This document shows positions 13,401 to 26,060 of a stretch of DNA of 64,000 bases, one piece after another. Numbering within the stretch: position 1 is the first letter of the stretch; every line of letters begins with the position of its first letter. The stretch is from positions 22,904,095 through 22,968,094 of the forward strand of contig NC_063160.1 of NCBI RefSeq assembly GCF_020921035.1. The letters are read 5' to 3'. This stretch comes from Rhodamnia argentea. Taxonomy: Eukaryota; Streptophyta; Magnoliopsida; Myrtales; Myrtaceae. Position numbers and translations under genes: made by a program. The notes under the pieces are model-generated. The model saw only the letters and a list, made by a program, of their open reading frames with translations, was not told the DNA's origin and did no database searches.

Positions 13401-16400
13401 TAGCAGAGGCATGGTTGTCTGTTAATCGTATAGGAACCACCCTGGGGTACTTAGTGAACTTCTCTATTCATCTTCTCTCTCTCCTAACTGCTTCTCTTTA
13501 CAACCTCCATTAATTTGTGGTGATACAATTACAAGCGACACCCAGAACCTCTGTTTCATAGCTTTAGATGATGGTTGCCCATTTGTGGGAATACCTTATT
13601 GCTTGATGATAGAGAAAAGGGGGCACGAGGTGCTATGTAAATGTGTGGGGGTGGGGCTGGTAATGAAGTGCTTCTGAAGTGTGGCTATTCTATAGTTTGG
13701 GGACACCCAGTAGTCAATAGCATAATTATCTGGCTGCAGCCATGCTGTAATTGTTTCCACTTATTTTAGTTCATTTCTGGCAAATACAAGGTGATCCTTC
13801 GAGGAGGTTCAAGGCTAGCACAGAAAAAGGGCTTACTCCACAGCAAGCAGTTGGAGCGCTATCAAAGGACTTACTGACCATGTCATCTTACATCTCTGTA
13901 AGCTAAACTATGGCCATCATGTTCATGAGACCAGCATGGTTTTTTGCAATTATTTTTCTTGAATTCACGTATCCAATTACATTTTATTCAGACATGAATA
14001 ACAGGCTAGACATGTGCTATGTATGTCCACTATAATTTTTTTCTTGGAAAAAGATTGATGGCAAAATTTACAGGTTCTTGCTGATATTCTCCCTATAGAA
14101 ACACTTCAGTGGAAGCTTCAGATGCTTAAATCGGCTTCGGCATATCCAAATTCACGCATTCATGCTGTCAAGGCACAGACTCTACTTCTTACAAGGTTGT
14201 TATTTTATCCGTTTCTGTCGAATCTCATCTAATTAGGTGCTGGGAGATTGGAGTTTATGATAGCTATGTACAATTTGGCAGAGCAGATATCCTGAGCCAG
14301 TCTTAGTGCTATCTCACATATCTCTTAAACAGCGAGAGGAAACATGACACTGACACATTGTTGCCAATAAAGGCAAATGAGGATCAACTTGTATCTTCTT
14401 GTACTGTAATTGGATTTCTTCTTAACTACTAAGCAACTAATATGGTTGAGTTTCAAAAGGCCATTAGTGAAGCAAACTAAATGGATTCTCTCACATGTTT
14501 GTGAGACTGAAAGGAAAAATGTCAAGCATGTAAATATAATCAAGTAGGATCTACATTTTGAGATGAGCAGCTTACAATTATCTGAACTGAAGAATGATAT
14601 ACTTGGGCCTGAAATGCCCAAACAAATAAAGGTAATTAGAGTGTTTAAGGCTTATGCATTAGCCCATGCACATGTCAAAGACATAACTCATTTTTTAAGT
14701 TCAGATAATGGATGGTTAAAGAAGGCAATGCAATGCAACTGATGGCGCAGTAGATATTGTGTAATATCCTAGCTGTAATCGAAGGCTACAGCTTCGTTTT
14801 TAAGAACTTTGATGAGTTTTCTTTCAACTAAAAGATAAGACTATTGTCTTAATTCAACTGTCTAGAGTCAGGTACTAAGACCTATATTATACTGGGTAGT
14901 GGGAAGCTATAGCTGCGACAGATTTGTCCACCATTCAGAGGACAGGTCATTGTAATCCTTCATTTTCTTTCCCTGAACCAACTGATTTTGTGAGCAGTGG
15001 TCACATCTTCTGCTTATGAGGTGCTCAGTCTCCGTTAAACTTCTTCACCATCCGTTTGTCCCTTTTCTTCGCTGTTAGATGCACATATTTCTTTTTTAAA
15101 GTTGTAACCGTCATGTACATTTCTGAAGCAATTGTGGCCTAACTCTAATTGGGATTTGTAATTCTAGTGGGAAGGATTGGTTATTGCCAAGTCAAGCAGA
15201 AGGTGCTAGACTAAAGGATGCACTGCAGAGAAGCCATATCCGGAAGTTTGACGACTGCGGTCATTTTCTTTTCTTGGTAGGTTTCTCTCTTCCAGAAGCT
15301 GGAATTATGTGTGAACTACCATCTCGTATCTGTCTTGCGATTTGAAAAGGAGGAACAAGTAAAGGCACCCTATGAAAGAACTGAACAAGTTTTTGCATGG
15401 CCACAATCCTTTCTAGCTTGGTTTGCCATATCAACTGAAAATATCACAAAGGAAAAGAATACAGAAACTTCTGCTAGTCTGGAATGCTCTTCTTACTCAT
15501 TACTATTCAACTTCTGAATTTGCGCCATCTTTAATCTAATAGTTTGTCCTACCATGTTGAAATTCTGCAGAGCCATTAATTTTAAAGTGACTCCTTTTAA
15601 TTGATATTTCTGATGAGCATTCTGCAATATTCATGAGCTAATCAGGCCAAGTCCATTTGGGATCGCCCGACAGAGGATTGAAGGACGTATGCTAGATTTA
15701 GTCTGCTCTTTAATGATCATATACATCTGAGACATTCAAAATTGTTTTCAGATGCTCTTCCATTCCGATCACTAAACTCTAGGTGAAAAGTTATGGGTAC
15801 TTTAATAATAACTATGGCTATAATATGAGCATACGATCCATCGCAACCGCGTACTACTACAGTATTGAGGATGTATACCTAGTAACCCTTGCATATCAGA
15901 AATATGATGCAGTTTAGCTTTATTGAAGCATTCTCTTCACTGTTATAGAGCATTCCCCTGCTTTTAGCGGCTGATATAGGTTTAGCTTTATCTGATCAGT
16001 GATATTGTCATTTGTTTATTTGTTCTTTGAATGCAGGAAGATGGTTTTGATTTGCTCACGGTAATTAAATGCGTTGGTTTATACCGTCGTGGAAAAGTTC
16101 TCGACTATGTTTCAGACTACTTGCCACCAACCCATGCTGAATTTAAGAATGTAAATGAATCAAACAGGTAAAGTTTTTCATCTGAACTTTGCCCAATGGT
16201 CAAAAGAAATGATAGCAGCTTAAGACCCCATAAAGTTCATAAATATCGAGTTCTGTGTACTTATCCAGCATTTGGTCGACTAGGATCTTGTGGCACGATC
16301 CACCTTCGTATCCATGCACATACTATTTTTAAGTTTCAATGAAACGGAGCTCACAAAAGAAGATGCGTGATGTATAGTCAAAGCAACATATTATTCGGTT

Positions 16401-19400
16401 GAATAGATTGCTTCCATAGCAAGATAGGCGTGTCCTCTTTAAAAGAGTTTCTACTTTGAATTTGTTTTCCATGTTATTGTTACCTGACAACTTGCATAAT
16501 CTTAGATGGTTTGTTGAGATAACTGCACCAGTGATGCTGTCAACTTTAGAGGATGGGAGGATAGTTAGAGGTCTGGATGGAATTCCATCAGATGGGCCAG
16601 TTCTATTCGTCGGCTATCACATGTTATTGGGGCTTGAACTAGTTCCTTTGGTTACCCAACTCATGAACGACAGGAACATACTTGCACGAGGGATAGCACA
16701 TCCTATGCTTTTTGAGAAATACACAAAAAGACAAGGACAAACGCTCGAACCTGAGTTCTATGACACTTTTCGAATGATGGGTGCAGTACCTGTATCAGGG
16801 ACCAATTTATTCAAGCTTCTTTCGTCAAAATCTCATGTCTTACTCTATCCAGGAGGCATGCGTGAAGCACTTCATCATAAGGTACTAATGCTAGAACCTT
16901 AATGTTTTGCGGATCTCAATGATTATATAAATGGTGAAATAACCTCAAATTAGATTGGTGTCAGGTGTCACGGGCCGGTTGATTTAGCATTCCCTAACCC
17001 CTGGCTTAGGAGTTTCTTCCCAATTCCCTCACCCGTGCTGCCTTCTCTCTTGCTACCTTCTCTGCCAAGTCATCCTTAATTCCTAAAAACAAACTTTTTA
17101 TAAGGAAGCTCTGAAAATTGTTTTACTTGTGAAATGATCCAAATAAGGATGAGAACTTATATACACAAAGACTCCCTTGATTACAACTGTACATCTCTCA
17201 TCGATCTAACGGTGGAGATTCCATTTCCCCATCTACTATCTTCCCACATTATGAATGCCTTAGAATATAGTACATTTACAAATGCCCGCATCTAAGAATA
17301 TTCTAGAGAGCTCAAGAAACCCTAGGAGACTCGCCCGTTCTTCTTGAATCATTCACGGTGCTTCGTACAGTGGAAACCTTCAACCGTAACAATGGAAAGC
17401 ATTCTGTTCAATAAGAATCATACATCTCAGCAGATAGTTTTTTATCGCCTCCTCCCTCCAACTCATCTCAGGTGTTATTCGTTGAATTACCATATCTCTC
17501 CATCTAAAATTTGCATGTTTATGGCACATGCATAAGGACATACTTGATATTCCTGTATAGTTGCTCCTGCAGGGATGAAATCTGCCCCTACATCACAACT
17601 AAAAGTAATGTCAGAAAAAATGCTCTTGTAATTGCCAGGGTGAAGAGTACAAGCTATTTTGGCCGGAACAATCTGAGTTTGTGAGGATGGCAGTTAAATT
17701 TGGAGCCAAAATAGTGCCTTTTGGTACCGTTGGAGAAGATGACTTTGGTGAGGTAAGTCAATAAAATTCAGTTTGCAACGCTTCGTGTTCCTATCATTGT
17801 ATTTTAGAGATGAGGAAAAAAAAAATTAGAAGTGCTCTAACTTTCGTAAGATGCTTACTTTGATGCCAAAACTTTTCGCCGGATTACTAAGTGCCAAATT
17901 AAAGAAAAAAATTGATCACTAAGAGCCTCCGGCGACAGACTCCGGCAATTTGTCCCTTGTGGCTTTTTTTACTGAAATTTTAGTATTTGTGGCTTTCTTA
18001 AAAAAATAAGGTCCAACGTGGACAATGACCTGGCTTAAAACTTTTTCTCTCCCTCGTTCTCTCTCCTCTCTTTAATTCTATAACATAGATATTCTTAGCT
18101 TGAAGCTCAAGCTTTCGAGAAGTAAGGATTCATCTTCAATGGCGACCAACCCAGCAAATTGGCTTCCTGGCCAGGCCATCATTATCTCCTCCTTTGGCCT
18201 CCACATTCCCTTCCGCGAGCTTGGGCGCTCCGTCGACTCCCTGACCTCCCGCCTTTCTCCCCTTGGGCATCCGCAAGGGCAACATCGTTTAACCTATGAT
18301 TGCCTATCCGACCCAAAAAAAAAAAAAAAACCTATGATTGCCTCAAATTCAATCTTTCTTCAAACATTGATGTCACCATAGATAATTTGGGGAAAAATTC
18401 AGTCTTACCTCACAATCGTGGATTTGGGATGACATTAGTAACTGATTGCAATATAGGTCTGCTACTTCATTGTTGTGATTTTGTTTCACCGGAATTCCAA
18501 TTTTTACAATGGGATTTGAGGAAGGAGATGGAGTTGGGGGAGAAGAGGAGGACGGCAATCATAGGTTAAACGGCTTCATTTAGGGCTATTGGTGCTGAAT
18601 GGGCATCCTTACAAGCCGTGTCTATCGAAAGAAATGTTAGAATATTTCCACATCGAATTTTGGACGTCTCAAATCGAAGTTGGCACTTAGCACTTCATCA
18701 AAGTGAACGCTATACGAAAATTATGACGATTCTAGTGTCCTTTTTTCTTTAGAGATACATGAAATTGTTGACAGCATAATTGTTGACAGAGTGTTTTGAT
18801 TAGTTTTTGCTGCTTATGTTTTTTTTTTTCCTCCTGATCGAGTTTGTCTTTTGACTTAGAAAATTAATGAAACAGGTAATGTAAAGGTGGATGCTCTTAG
18901 TTTTCTTGCATGCAATGATTTTTTGCTGGTCAGTGGCGTAAATTACATTTGAAAATGATTGACTAGCTTTATGGAGATGTCAGACCTTGTTCCGTAGCTT
19001 TTGACAGGAGAGCAGCAACTGAACTTTGCTTTCATATGCTCTCGTATCATGTTCAAGGGCCAATATTCAGTTTTCTTCCCTAGAAGTGAGTTTGGATCAT
19101 GACCCGTTAGTTACATTTGGGCACATAGAGAACTTTTCTCAACCCAATGAAAATCAATATCTGTACCTAAATCAATACTTCATGTGCACGTGATTTAATC
19201 GCGGTACATCCTGCGGATGTTCTTCGGCCAATGTCCACATGGTTATTTACTCTAATTTTCGCGCCTAGCAGGTCTTTTTTGATTATGATGACCAAATGAA
19301 GATCCCATACTTCAGGAACTGGATACAACGATTGACGGAAGAAAATGGAAAAGTGAGGTGTGAATAGTCTGGCGGTTCCAATCCATTTTTCCTGTGATTT

Positions 19401-20224
19401 TACCCACAGTTCCCTATCTTCCGCATCTATTTGCGATGAAATATGTCTTCTGCATAACTTTGATAGGTCTAATGCAGCTGGAGAGGTAGCCAATCAAGAT
19501 GTCCACCTTCCTTGGATTTGGCCAAAAGTTCCTGGCCGATTCTATTTTTGTTTCGGAAAACCAATAGAAACAGCAGGTATGTCCATTTGCTGCAACCAAA
19601 TTTCTGATTTTTGCAGATATATTAAAAATGGGTTCTAGGAATTAGCTTCTCACATTAAAACCTGTCATCTCCTAGGAAGTCATATACGTGACTGGAGATG
19701 AAGCCTCCACTGAATCAATCTGAGCCATTGATTCATCTAGTCATTGCCTCAATTTCCATTTTTCCATCAAACAACTTACGAGCACATGCTTGATTTCCAG
19801 TGGTCTTTCTTTTATTTGTTTCTTCTGGATAGTGGTCAATTTATTCAACCTTGTACAACAGATGCATAAGTTTTACAGTCGATATTGATCATGAAGCTGC
19901 ACTTTATGCCCTTTGTTACCGATCCTAGAGCACTCTGCACAATAATTTCTCTCTTGAGAATTGGTTTTTCTCAATCCAACTCAACTATGGTTTACTAGTA
20001 AGTCGGCTTTATGACGTGATTGTGCTCCTGAAGGGAGGAAGTGGGAACTGAAAGACCGGGAAAAATGTCATGAACTGTATCTACAAGTCAAATCAGAGGT
20101 GGAGAGCTGCATGGCGTACCTAAGAGAGAAAAGAGAGAGCGATCCTTACAGGAGCATCTTCTCCAGATTGATGTATCAGGCCACACATAATTCTGCATAT
20201 GAAATTCCAACCTTTGAACTGTGA
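10429..20224 (+). CDS. Phytyl ester synthase-like protein (PES1/PES2 family), complete, 713 aa
   Basis: Fourteen exons: 10429-10852, 11152-11203, 11865-11920, 12155-12313, 12883-12987, 13791-13897, 14074-14195, 15168-15276, 16037-16167, 16506-16881, 17639-17752, 19272-19357, 19467-19576 and 20034-20224. They total 2142 bases, exactly 714 codons. The first ~60 residues are Ser/Ala/Arg-rich like a chloroplast transit peptide. An alpha/beta-hydrolase follows: GIDGTGAGLTSHH, nucleophile Ser205 in GESLGG, probable Asp345 in SGKD and His374 in DCGHFLF. The C-terminal half is a DGAT-like acyltransferase: GYHMLLG at 458-464 and YPGGMREALHHK at 536-547. In Arabidopsis this family makes fatty acid phytyl esters from chlorophyll-derived phytol in plastids under stress. 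It is a tandem paralogue of the gene at the left edge, with colinear introns. The large intron 17753-19271 carries a transposon. The start is the first ATG giving a transit peptide. Confidence 0.93.
17812..18747. mobile_element. Non-autonomous Mutator-like element in a PES intron (9-bp TSD)
   Basis: Direct repeats TTTAGAGAT at 17803-17811 and 18748-18756 bracket 936 bases. The inner ends form an imperfect inverted repeat: the left arm reads TTAGAAGTGCTCTAACTTTCG then GCTTACTTTGATG, and the right arm in reverse complement reads TAGAATCGTCATAATTTTCG then CGTTCACTTTGATG. The host intron is 1519 bases here but 561 in the paralogue, and removing the element plus one TSD leaves 574. A 9-bp duplication is the Mutator signature. 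The interior holds a GC-richer segment (18100-18290) and an inner inverted pair TAACCTATGATTGCC / GGCAATCATAGGTTA (about 18291 and 18553). No transposase is present. Confidence 0.75.
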
Positions 20225-20583
20225 CAGAATCTCGTCTGAGATAGACTACATTTGCAAGTATTCACTCCCAAATAGCACAAGCCACAACTTTTACTGTAAA
20301 GTTCTGGACTTGCCGACTGGGGAAATACGTATGGACTGGGCTTCTCTGCTTAACTTTTCAAGCTCCGACTAGATTTGTTCCTCAGTTTTCTTTCTAATTT
20401 CTAATCATGTGGTCTTTCAGAAGTAGAGAAGATTTTTCCCTTCAGAACTGGTGAATGTAGTAATGGACGGGCTTCTGTATTGCTGAAGGGCATCAGGTGG
20501 TTTACTTTGGCCTTATCACTCTTCTTATGCAATAGTATGGTTATGAAAAGTCACACATGTATACATTTTAGCACACATATACG
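20225..20583 (+). other. 3' flank/UTR of the second PES-like gene
   Basis: No separate gene is seen. It shares short blocks with the 3' flank of the upstream paralogue, for example around 20422-20460. Confidence 0.4.
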
Positions 20584-21218
20584 GCCAAAATTATCAAAAA
20601 AGTCATAAACCTATTATAATTGTGTCAATTTAGACATAAACTCTCTCTTTTTTGTCAATTCAATCCTAACCCTTTTGCATTCATATCAATTCACTCTTTC
20701 TGACCAATTTTGGCCATAAATCGCTGACGTGGTACGGCCAGCACTAACGTGGCAATTTTTAGTAATGTTTTAATATTGTTGAAATTTTTATTCATAATTT
20801 CTCTCTTTCTTTTCTTTATTTCTTTTTTCCCGGACTGCACTAGGGTCAACAAGGGCCTAGATCTAGCAAGGGTCGTGATGCCCTTGCCAAATCTAGCCAG
20901 CCGAGGGTGCCGCAACCCTCGTCGGCCTCACTTGATCTAAGTGAGCGAGGCCGTTGCAGCCCTCACAGGCTCCTAAGTCCAATCCAGGGGAAAAAAAAGG
21001 GTAAAGAAAGAAAAAAAATTATAAAAAAATTCAGAAAAATATTTAAAATTGCAACGTCAATGTCGACGGCACCACATCAGGGATTTTCAATCACATTTGG
21101 CCGAAAAGACTTAATGAGCACAAATACAAAAAACTTTAAGCCTGAATTGGCAAAAAAGAAATTATGACTAAATTGACACAATTACAATAAATTTATGCCT
21201 TTTTTGGTAATTTTCCCT
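20584..21218. mobile_element. Non-autonomous TIR element with GC-rich core
   Basis: The left arm (from about 20584: AAAATTATCAAAAAAGTCAT, then AATTGTGTCAATTTAG) is mirrored by the right arm ending near 21218 (reverse complement AAAATTACCAAAAAAGGCAT, then AATTGTGTCAATTTAG). That makes inverted repeats of 60 or more bases with scattered mismatches. The core (20840-20985) is GC-rich with CAAGGGCCTAGATC and GAGGCCGTTGCAGCCCTC. No coding capacity. No convincing target duplication was seen, so ends may be off by some bases. Confidence 0.6.
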
Positions 21219-21299
21219 TATATATACCAAAATATTAAAACCATTGTGTTGATATTGGGAAAATGATCAGGAAGAGGGGGTTATATTAGTTTTGAGAAA

Positions 21300-21690
21300 A
21301 TTAAATCTGGGAATTAAGGTCCATTTAATAATAAAAAAAATTATCAAAAATGCCCTAAATCTACGAATGTTAATTCAATCCCGAACCTTTAAATTTTACC
21401 AATTTAGTCCTCAATTTTTCTACGACTTGCCAATTTAGTCTTTCTAGCCAATTTTGGTAAGAAATCAGTGATGTATATAACAATTGCACTACATGACATG
21501 ACTAGCGCTGACGCGAACAAATTTTTACGATTTTTCTCTGAATTTTTCTCCTTTATTTCCTTTCCTTTTCTTTTCTTCCTTTTTCTCTTTTTCTTACATC
21601 CCTTAGCAGGTCTGTGACCTCAGAGCTCGCGGCCCATATCTGGCAAGGGTGTCGCAGCCCTCACCAGACATGGATGAGCCCTCGTTATGA
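21300..21690. repeat. Truncated relative of the preceding TIR element
   Basis: It begins with an arm like that of the previous element (AAATTATCAAAAATGCCC, TTAATTCAATCCCGAACC) and runs into a GC-rich stretch (CGCGGCCCATATCTGGCAAGGGTG) at 21625-21660. No matching right arm follows, so it appears to be a left-half fragment. Confidence 0.45.
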
Positions 21691-22404
21691 AACCAGTTCC
21701 TTTGCCTTTTGACGATTAAACCGGACAGGCGTGTTTAACATGGAAGCAGTTTTCTTCGAATATGGTTTTTGCATCGTCATTTTTCAGACTTCTTCAATTG
21801 AATATACGCGTATATTCCCCATGCTGCTGTCTATGGTACTTCAACCTAAAATCTCTGGGTCCCTTTAGGCACTTCTATACCACAGAATGAAAGGCAAGCA
21901 AGTGAATATCCCGTGATTGCTAGTCTATATGTTCCCCGGCGAGGCGGCTACCACAGAACTGGTTTCATAGCACTTTCAAAACACCAAATTACAGGAAGGG
22001 ACTAGAGCGGCAAAATCATTTAGATTTATGCTCATTACCAAATCAAAGAGGATGAAGCAGTGAATTCAGATGTTTGGAGAAAAGGAAGAGAGATACAATC
22101 ACAAATTCCCACGCAAGGCTAATCAAGCAAAGACTGCGCACTAGATGTCAAGGGTCATAATTTTAGTCTTCCAATAACAGTCCCAACAGCCAAGGAAGAA
22201 AAGGACGGATTACGCATCTATACATAGGGTTGTCACGTCTTTTCCTTTCTTGTTGAAGCTTTGTCAAGGTAGAACACTACAACAGAATAATCAGATTTGT
22301 AGAGCCTTACCAAACGAGAATGGGGAGCCGCAGCACAAAAACTGCCCGCGGTGAATAAGCCCTCCAGTTTCGCTTTATGCAGAAAGATATGTAGACCTTG
22401 CAGA
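21691..22404. other. Spacer and probable 3' UTR of SKL1
   Basis: No reading frame is recognised. The part next to 22405 is downstream of the minus-strand SKL1 stop codon and probably contains its 3' UTR. Confidence 0.35.
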
Positions 22405-24974
22405 CTAGAAAGGTCTTCCTGCTTCTTGCATCATCTTCTTTACTAGAGTCAATTTTTCAATCTCCTTAAGAACCTGAAACATCAGAAAGGGAATGTAACA
22501 TCTATACTTCGGCCGGTGGACTCTAATGAAAAATGACTTCACAGAACACTTTTCACCTCCATGGCCAAGTCTTCCACAGTCACAGCACTGAAATCATCAT
22601 GACCATACCGAGAAGCTATTTCTGCAGAGGAAAAGTGACAATTGGCACCACAATTGTCGCGCTTTTGTGAGCAATAGAGCGTGTGTAGGTTTATTTTTTT
22701 GTTATTCCATGAGTGAAATATATTCTACCGAATAATGTTTCGAAGAAATTATGCACGTATGTTTACTGAGTCTATATAAAACATACTTTGGAGTGACACA
22801 TTTGCATCAGCTGTAGCATACCCCACTCTTGTTTCCTCATATAGAGCAGCTAGCTGAGCCAAGACCTGATTATCATTTTCATGCAACAGTTAGTAGATGA
22901 AGAAGTCTAAAACAGGTGCAGGAATAGAAAATGGACACCACAATGAGTTGCACGTTTCACATTTGCATTCTGTTGGAAAGTTTACAGAGATCGCACCTCT
23001 GAATATGTTTGGGGTGTAGATAGTTGAGAAGAAGGATGGTCTTCTACCAACCCCCTGGCAACAATATCCAAGGGCACATCTATCCATATCGAGATCCCAT
23101 GTCTAAGGAATCCCCTGCAAATGTTTAGGAGCGGCTTAAGATGAGAGAGACACAGAGAGAGACAAAGTCAGAAAAGGAGATGGAGAGAGAGAGAGATTCA
23201 TTGCATACAGATTAGTTGAACTCTGAACTGCACCATCTCCGGCGCAAACAACCAAGCGACCCGTGGATGATAACTGCTTTAAAACTTCACCCTGCAACAA
23301 GAGTTCTCTGATTAGATGTCTACTGAACCACAATTATAAACTGTATCTACTGATGAAACAGGAGTTAAAGAAGAATATTAACGAAGAAAAAGACGAAAAA
23401 CTACAGGATGTCACTGTCAAAGTTTTCAACCACAACATATGCCACAAGAACTAAATTCCTACCCTAATGTTCATTCGCCGTGATGCCTCTTAAGACTTAT
23501 TGCAACAGATAACACTCCATTAAATTTCAACCATCTAATCTAGTCCTAATGTGCAAAAGCAACAAAGACAAACACCCTATCATATCACCTCAGACTCACG
23601 AAATCCTTGCTCGTCTGTCTCCCTAAATAGTTTTGCAGAAGCTTCACCACCAGCAGCTTCCTCGATCAACGCATCACTAGAGCAAACAAACCACAAGTTA
23701 ACTGTGAACACCGTACTGAAATTCCTTCGGCTCTCAACCAGTAAAATCAGCATACCTATCAAAGAAGTAATATCGCAATGCTTCCGCTAAAAGTTTGGCC
23801 AACTGAGTTTTAATGGAGCTCTTCATCCCTTCAAAGCAGAAGATGGTCATTGGATACTTGACTAGTACTATTAATACAAGTGCAATTCTCAGACTGAAGC
23901 AAAATCTTACCGACAAGAAATATGGAAGTTCCTTTCAATTCTGGTGCAACATCCGCAGCTTTCTTCTGAAGTAAAACCGAAGAGTTAAGACAGGGGTCTT
24001 CCCTTACATTATAAGCTGCTGGTAGTCACTATGACTAACGGTCAAAATCAAAAGCACAAGGCAGCAAGTACTAGTGCTACTAAAGGATTGTTAGATTCCA
24101 CTTGGTAGAGGAATAGCGTGCGGAAAAAGGCAAGACACAAGATACTTCTTCAAGAAGCAATATTTCATGATCTTCATTCTCTCATTTCGATGTTTATCAA
24201 GCAGAGTGTGCATATAACATATCGATCAATTAAGGACCATCAAAACTCACCTTAAGTGCAAGAGTAGGATCAACCACGACCTCGGGTGGTGCACCTTGAA
24301 AGAGATTCGTAATCACACAATCAAAAGGCTGGAATATAAAGGAGGGCAAACAAATGACCCAAAAAGACAACCTTCCATCAAGCAGCTGAAAACTACTGAA
24401 CATTCCACTCCTATTACTCGATCATCCATCGGTTACACCAATGGCACGACCGAAATTTCCCGTGTCTAATGTAATCATCCCAAAATCACCAACAGTCGCG
24501 CACACGACAGCATATGCTTCTATGCGTGACAAGCGTGACAAAAACAAGCCTAGAACCCCATAGCGATATCAAGCAAATGATTCACCGGGACAACATTCTA
24601 CACCATCGCTTCACATCAAACAATCAAATTCTAGCTCAACTCGACCTTACAACAACTAACATACTTCAAAGTTCCTCCTTATTCTCGAAGGTGGCGAACT
24701 GACACCATGAGCAATCGGGTGAACTCCAAGCTAAGACGAACAGTATCCGAAAGAACAAAAAGGACTCACTGAGAGCGATCTCCTCGGGCAGCGCGCGCGT
24801 CGCGGTGAGAGATTTCCGACAAAGAGATGCTCGGAGCCGCGAAAGTCGTGGTTTAGCAGCAGGCGACGACGACGTAGAAGCGGTGGAGAACGGCGACACA
24901 GAACTCCGAGCGATTGCGCCGGAATCGCCGCGGAATTTCAGGCCATTGTAAGTGGAGAAATGGACCGTGGCCAT
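22405..24974 (-). CDS. SKL1: Shikimate kinase-like protein 1, chloroplastic (probably catalytically inactive), 292 aa
   Basis: Ten exons in transcription order: 24770-24974, 24251-24294, 23911-23965, 23756-23828, 23589-23676, 23209-23291, 22997-23114, 22787-22865, 22557-22621 and 22405-22473. They total 879 bases with all phases consistent. The Ser/Arg-rich N-terminus of about 70 residues looks like a plastid transit peptide. The core has the shikimate kinase layout: SIFLVGMKSSIKTQLAKLLA (97 onward), FFDSDALIEEAAGG, RESEGEVLKQLSSTGRLVVC, then RHGISIWIDVPLDIVARGL. The nucleotide loop, normally GxxGxGK[ST], reads G102-M-K-S-S-I-K-T, so two loop glycines are lost, and the usual GGG shikimate-site motif is AGDGAV. 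This matches Arabidopsis SKL1, which lacks shikimate kinase activity and is needed for chloroplast biogenesis. Start: the ATG beginning MATVHFSTYNG. Confidence 0.9.
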
Positions 24975-25139
24975 CTCTGATTGGATATTTTTCCTTTGCC
25001 TTCTTCTCCTTTCCTCTTTCTGTGAGTGGTGCAGTGAGCGACTGAGTGAGCCTGTGAGCGACTGACTCGTTCTGCTTCTCGCTCCTTCGTTCGATTTGCT
25101 CTGTTGCTCCTTTATCCGCAACGACGATGTTGGGAAGGT

Positions 25140-26051
25140 TCTATGCTAGCCGCGGCACGTGCGGCCTTTGGCCCACCGTAGAAACTGCTTCTCAACTACC
25201 TTTGTCAAACAGACTTCTCTGCTCGACCAAAAAAAAAAAAAGAAGGCTTCTCCGTCGATTTTTCAATTTTCTATTCGGACTTTCTCCAAATGTTTTTGCA
25301 AATTAATAAAAAAATATTTTGGGGGCGTTTAACGTTAATCAGATTCTTATAGTACTTTAGTTTGAGAAAGCCTATCAAGATGCTTATACCGCGATAACTG
25401 TTTCGTCCAGACCGAAGCTGAAATTGCACGCGATTATTAACCAAAACCTGAAAGGGGTATCAAATTTTAGCTCGATCGACTTTGAATTCAAGCACCATCC
25501 ATGGTTTTTCATGCGTTCTGGTCACCCAAACATACCTTTCACACTTCTTTTAAGTCACTTTGCACAATTTATGTATTTCTCAACGCATTGAAACTGGGCG
25601 CCGGCTCATCCTCTTATATTCGCTTCCCTTCAGAAGGTCTTTATTAGCTAACTGTCAGAAGACATTGAACGAAATGCATTGATCTTGCTCTTTCTTCTTA
25701 TGAATAACTCACGGATAGGAACTGGTGCTTCCTTACCAAAACTGCCCGCCGATAGCTTATGTTAGCGTCGTCCTGTTTAGTACATACATTAGTCCGGTGA
25801 GTTATATCCTATGCTGCCGTGGCCCTTAAATAGAAAAGTCCATCATAGTGAGAACACTACCGGTTTCCTTTTCATACAAAGCCAACACTGGCAAAGAAAT
25901 ACAGACTGCGCTCCACCAGATCAAGTAGTCCGAACGTGAGGGACAAAAGAAACTGTTAAATCAAGCAAGACTCGGGTGCTTGTTCAACCATCTAATGGGA
26001 AAAGGATAAAGAAAAAACACCCAATCGACCATTTATCGCGCCACTTTGTCA
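25140..26051. other. Intergenic region upstream of SKL1
   Basis: No gene is recognised. The part next to 24974 should hold the SKL1 promoter and leader (CT/GA-rich at about 25000-25110). The remainder is ordinary AT-rich sequence up to the Mutator-like element's target duplication. Confidence 0.3.
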
Positions 26052-26060
26052 CTACTCCGG
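26052..26060. repeat. Target-site duplication, left copy (MULE)
   Basis: CTACTCCGG here is repeated exactly at 32122-32130 on the other side of the element. Nine bases is the Mutator superfamily TSD length. Confidence 0.85.
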
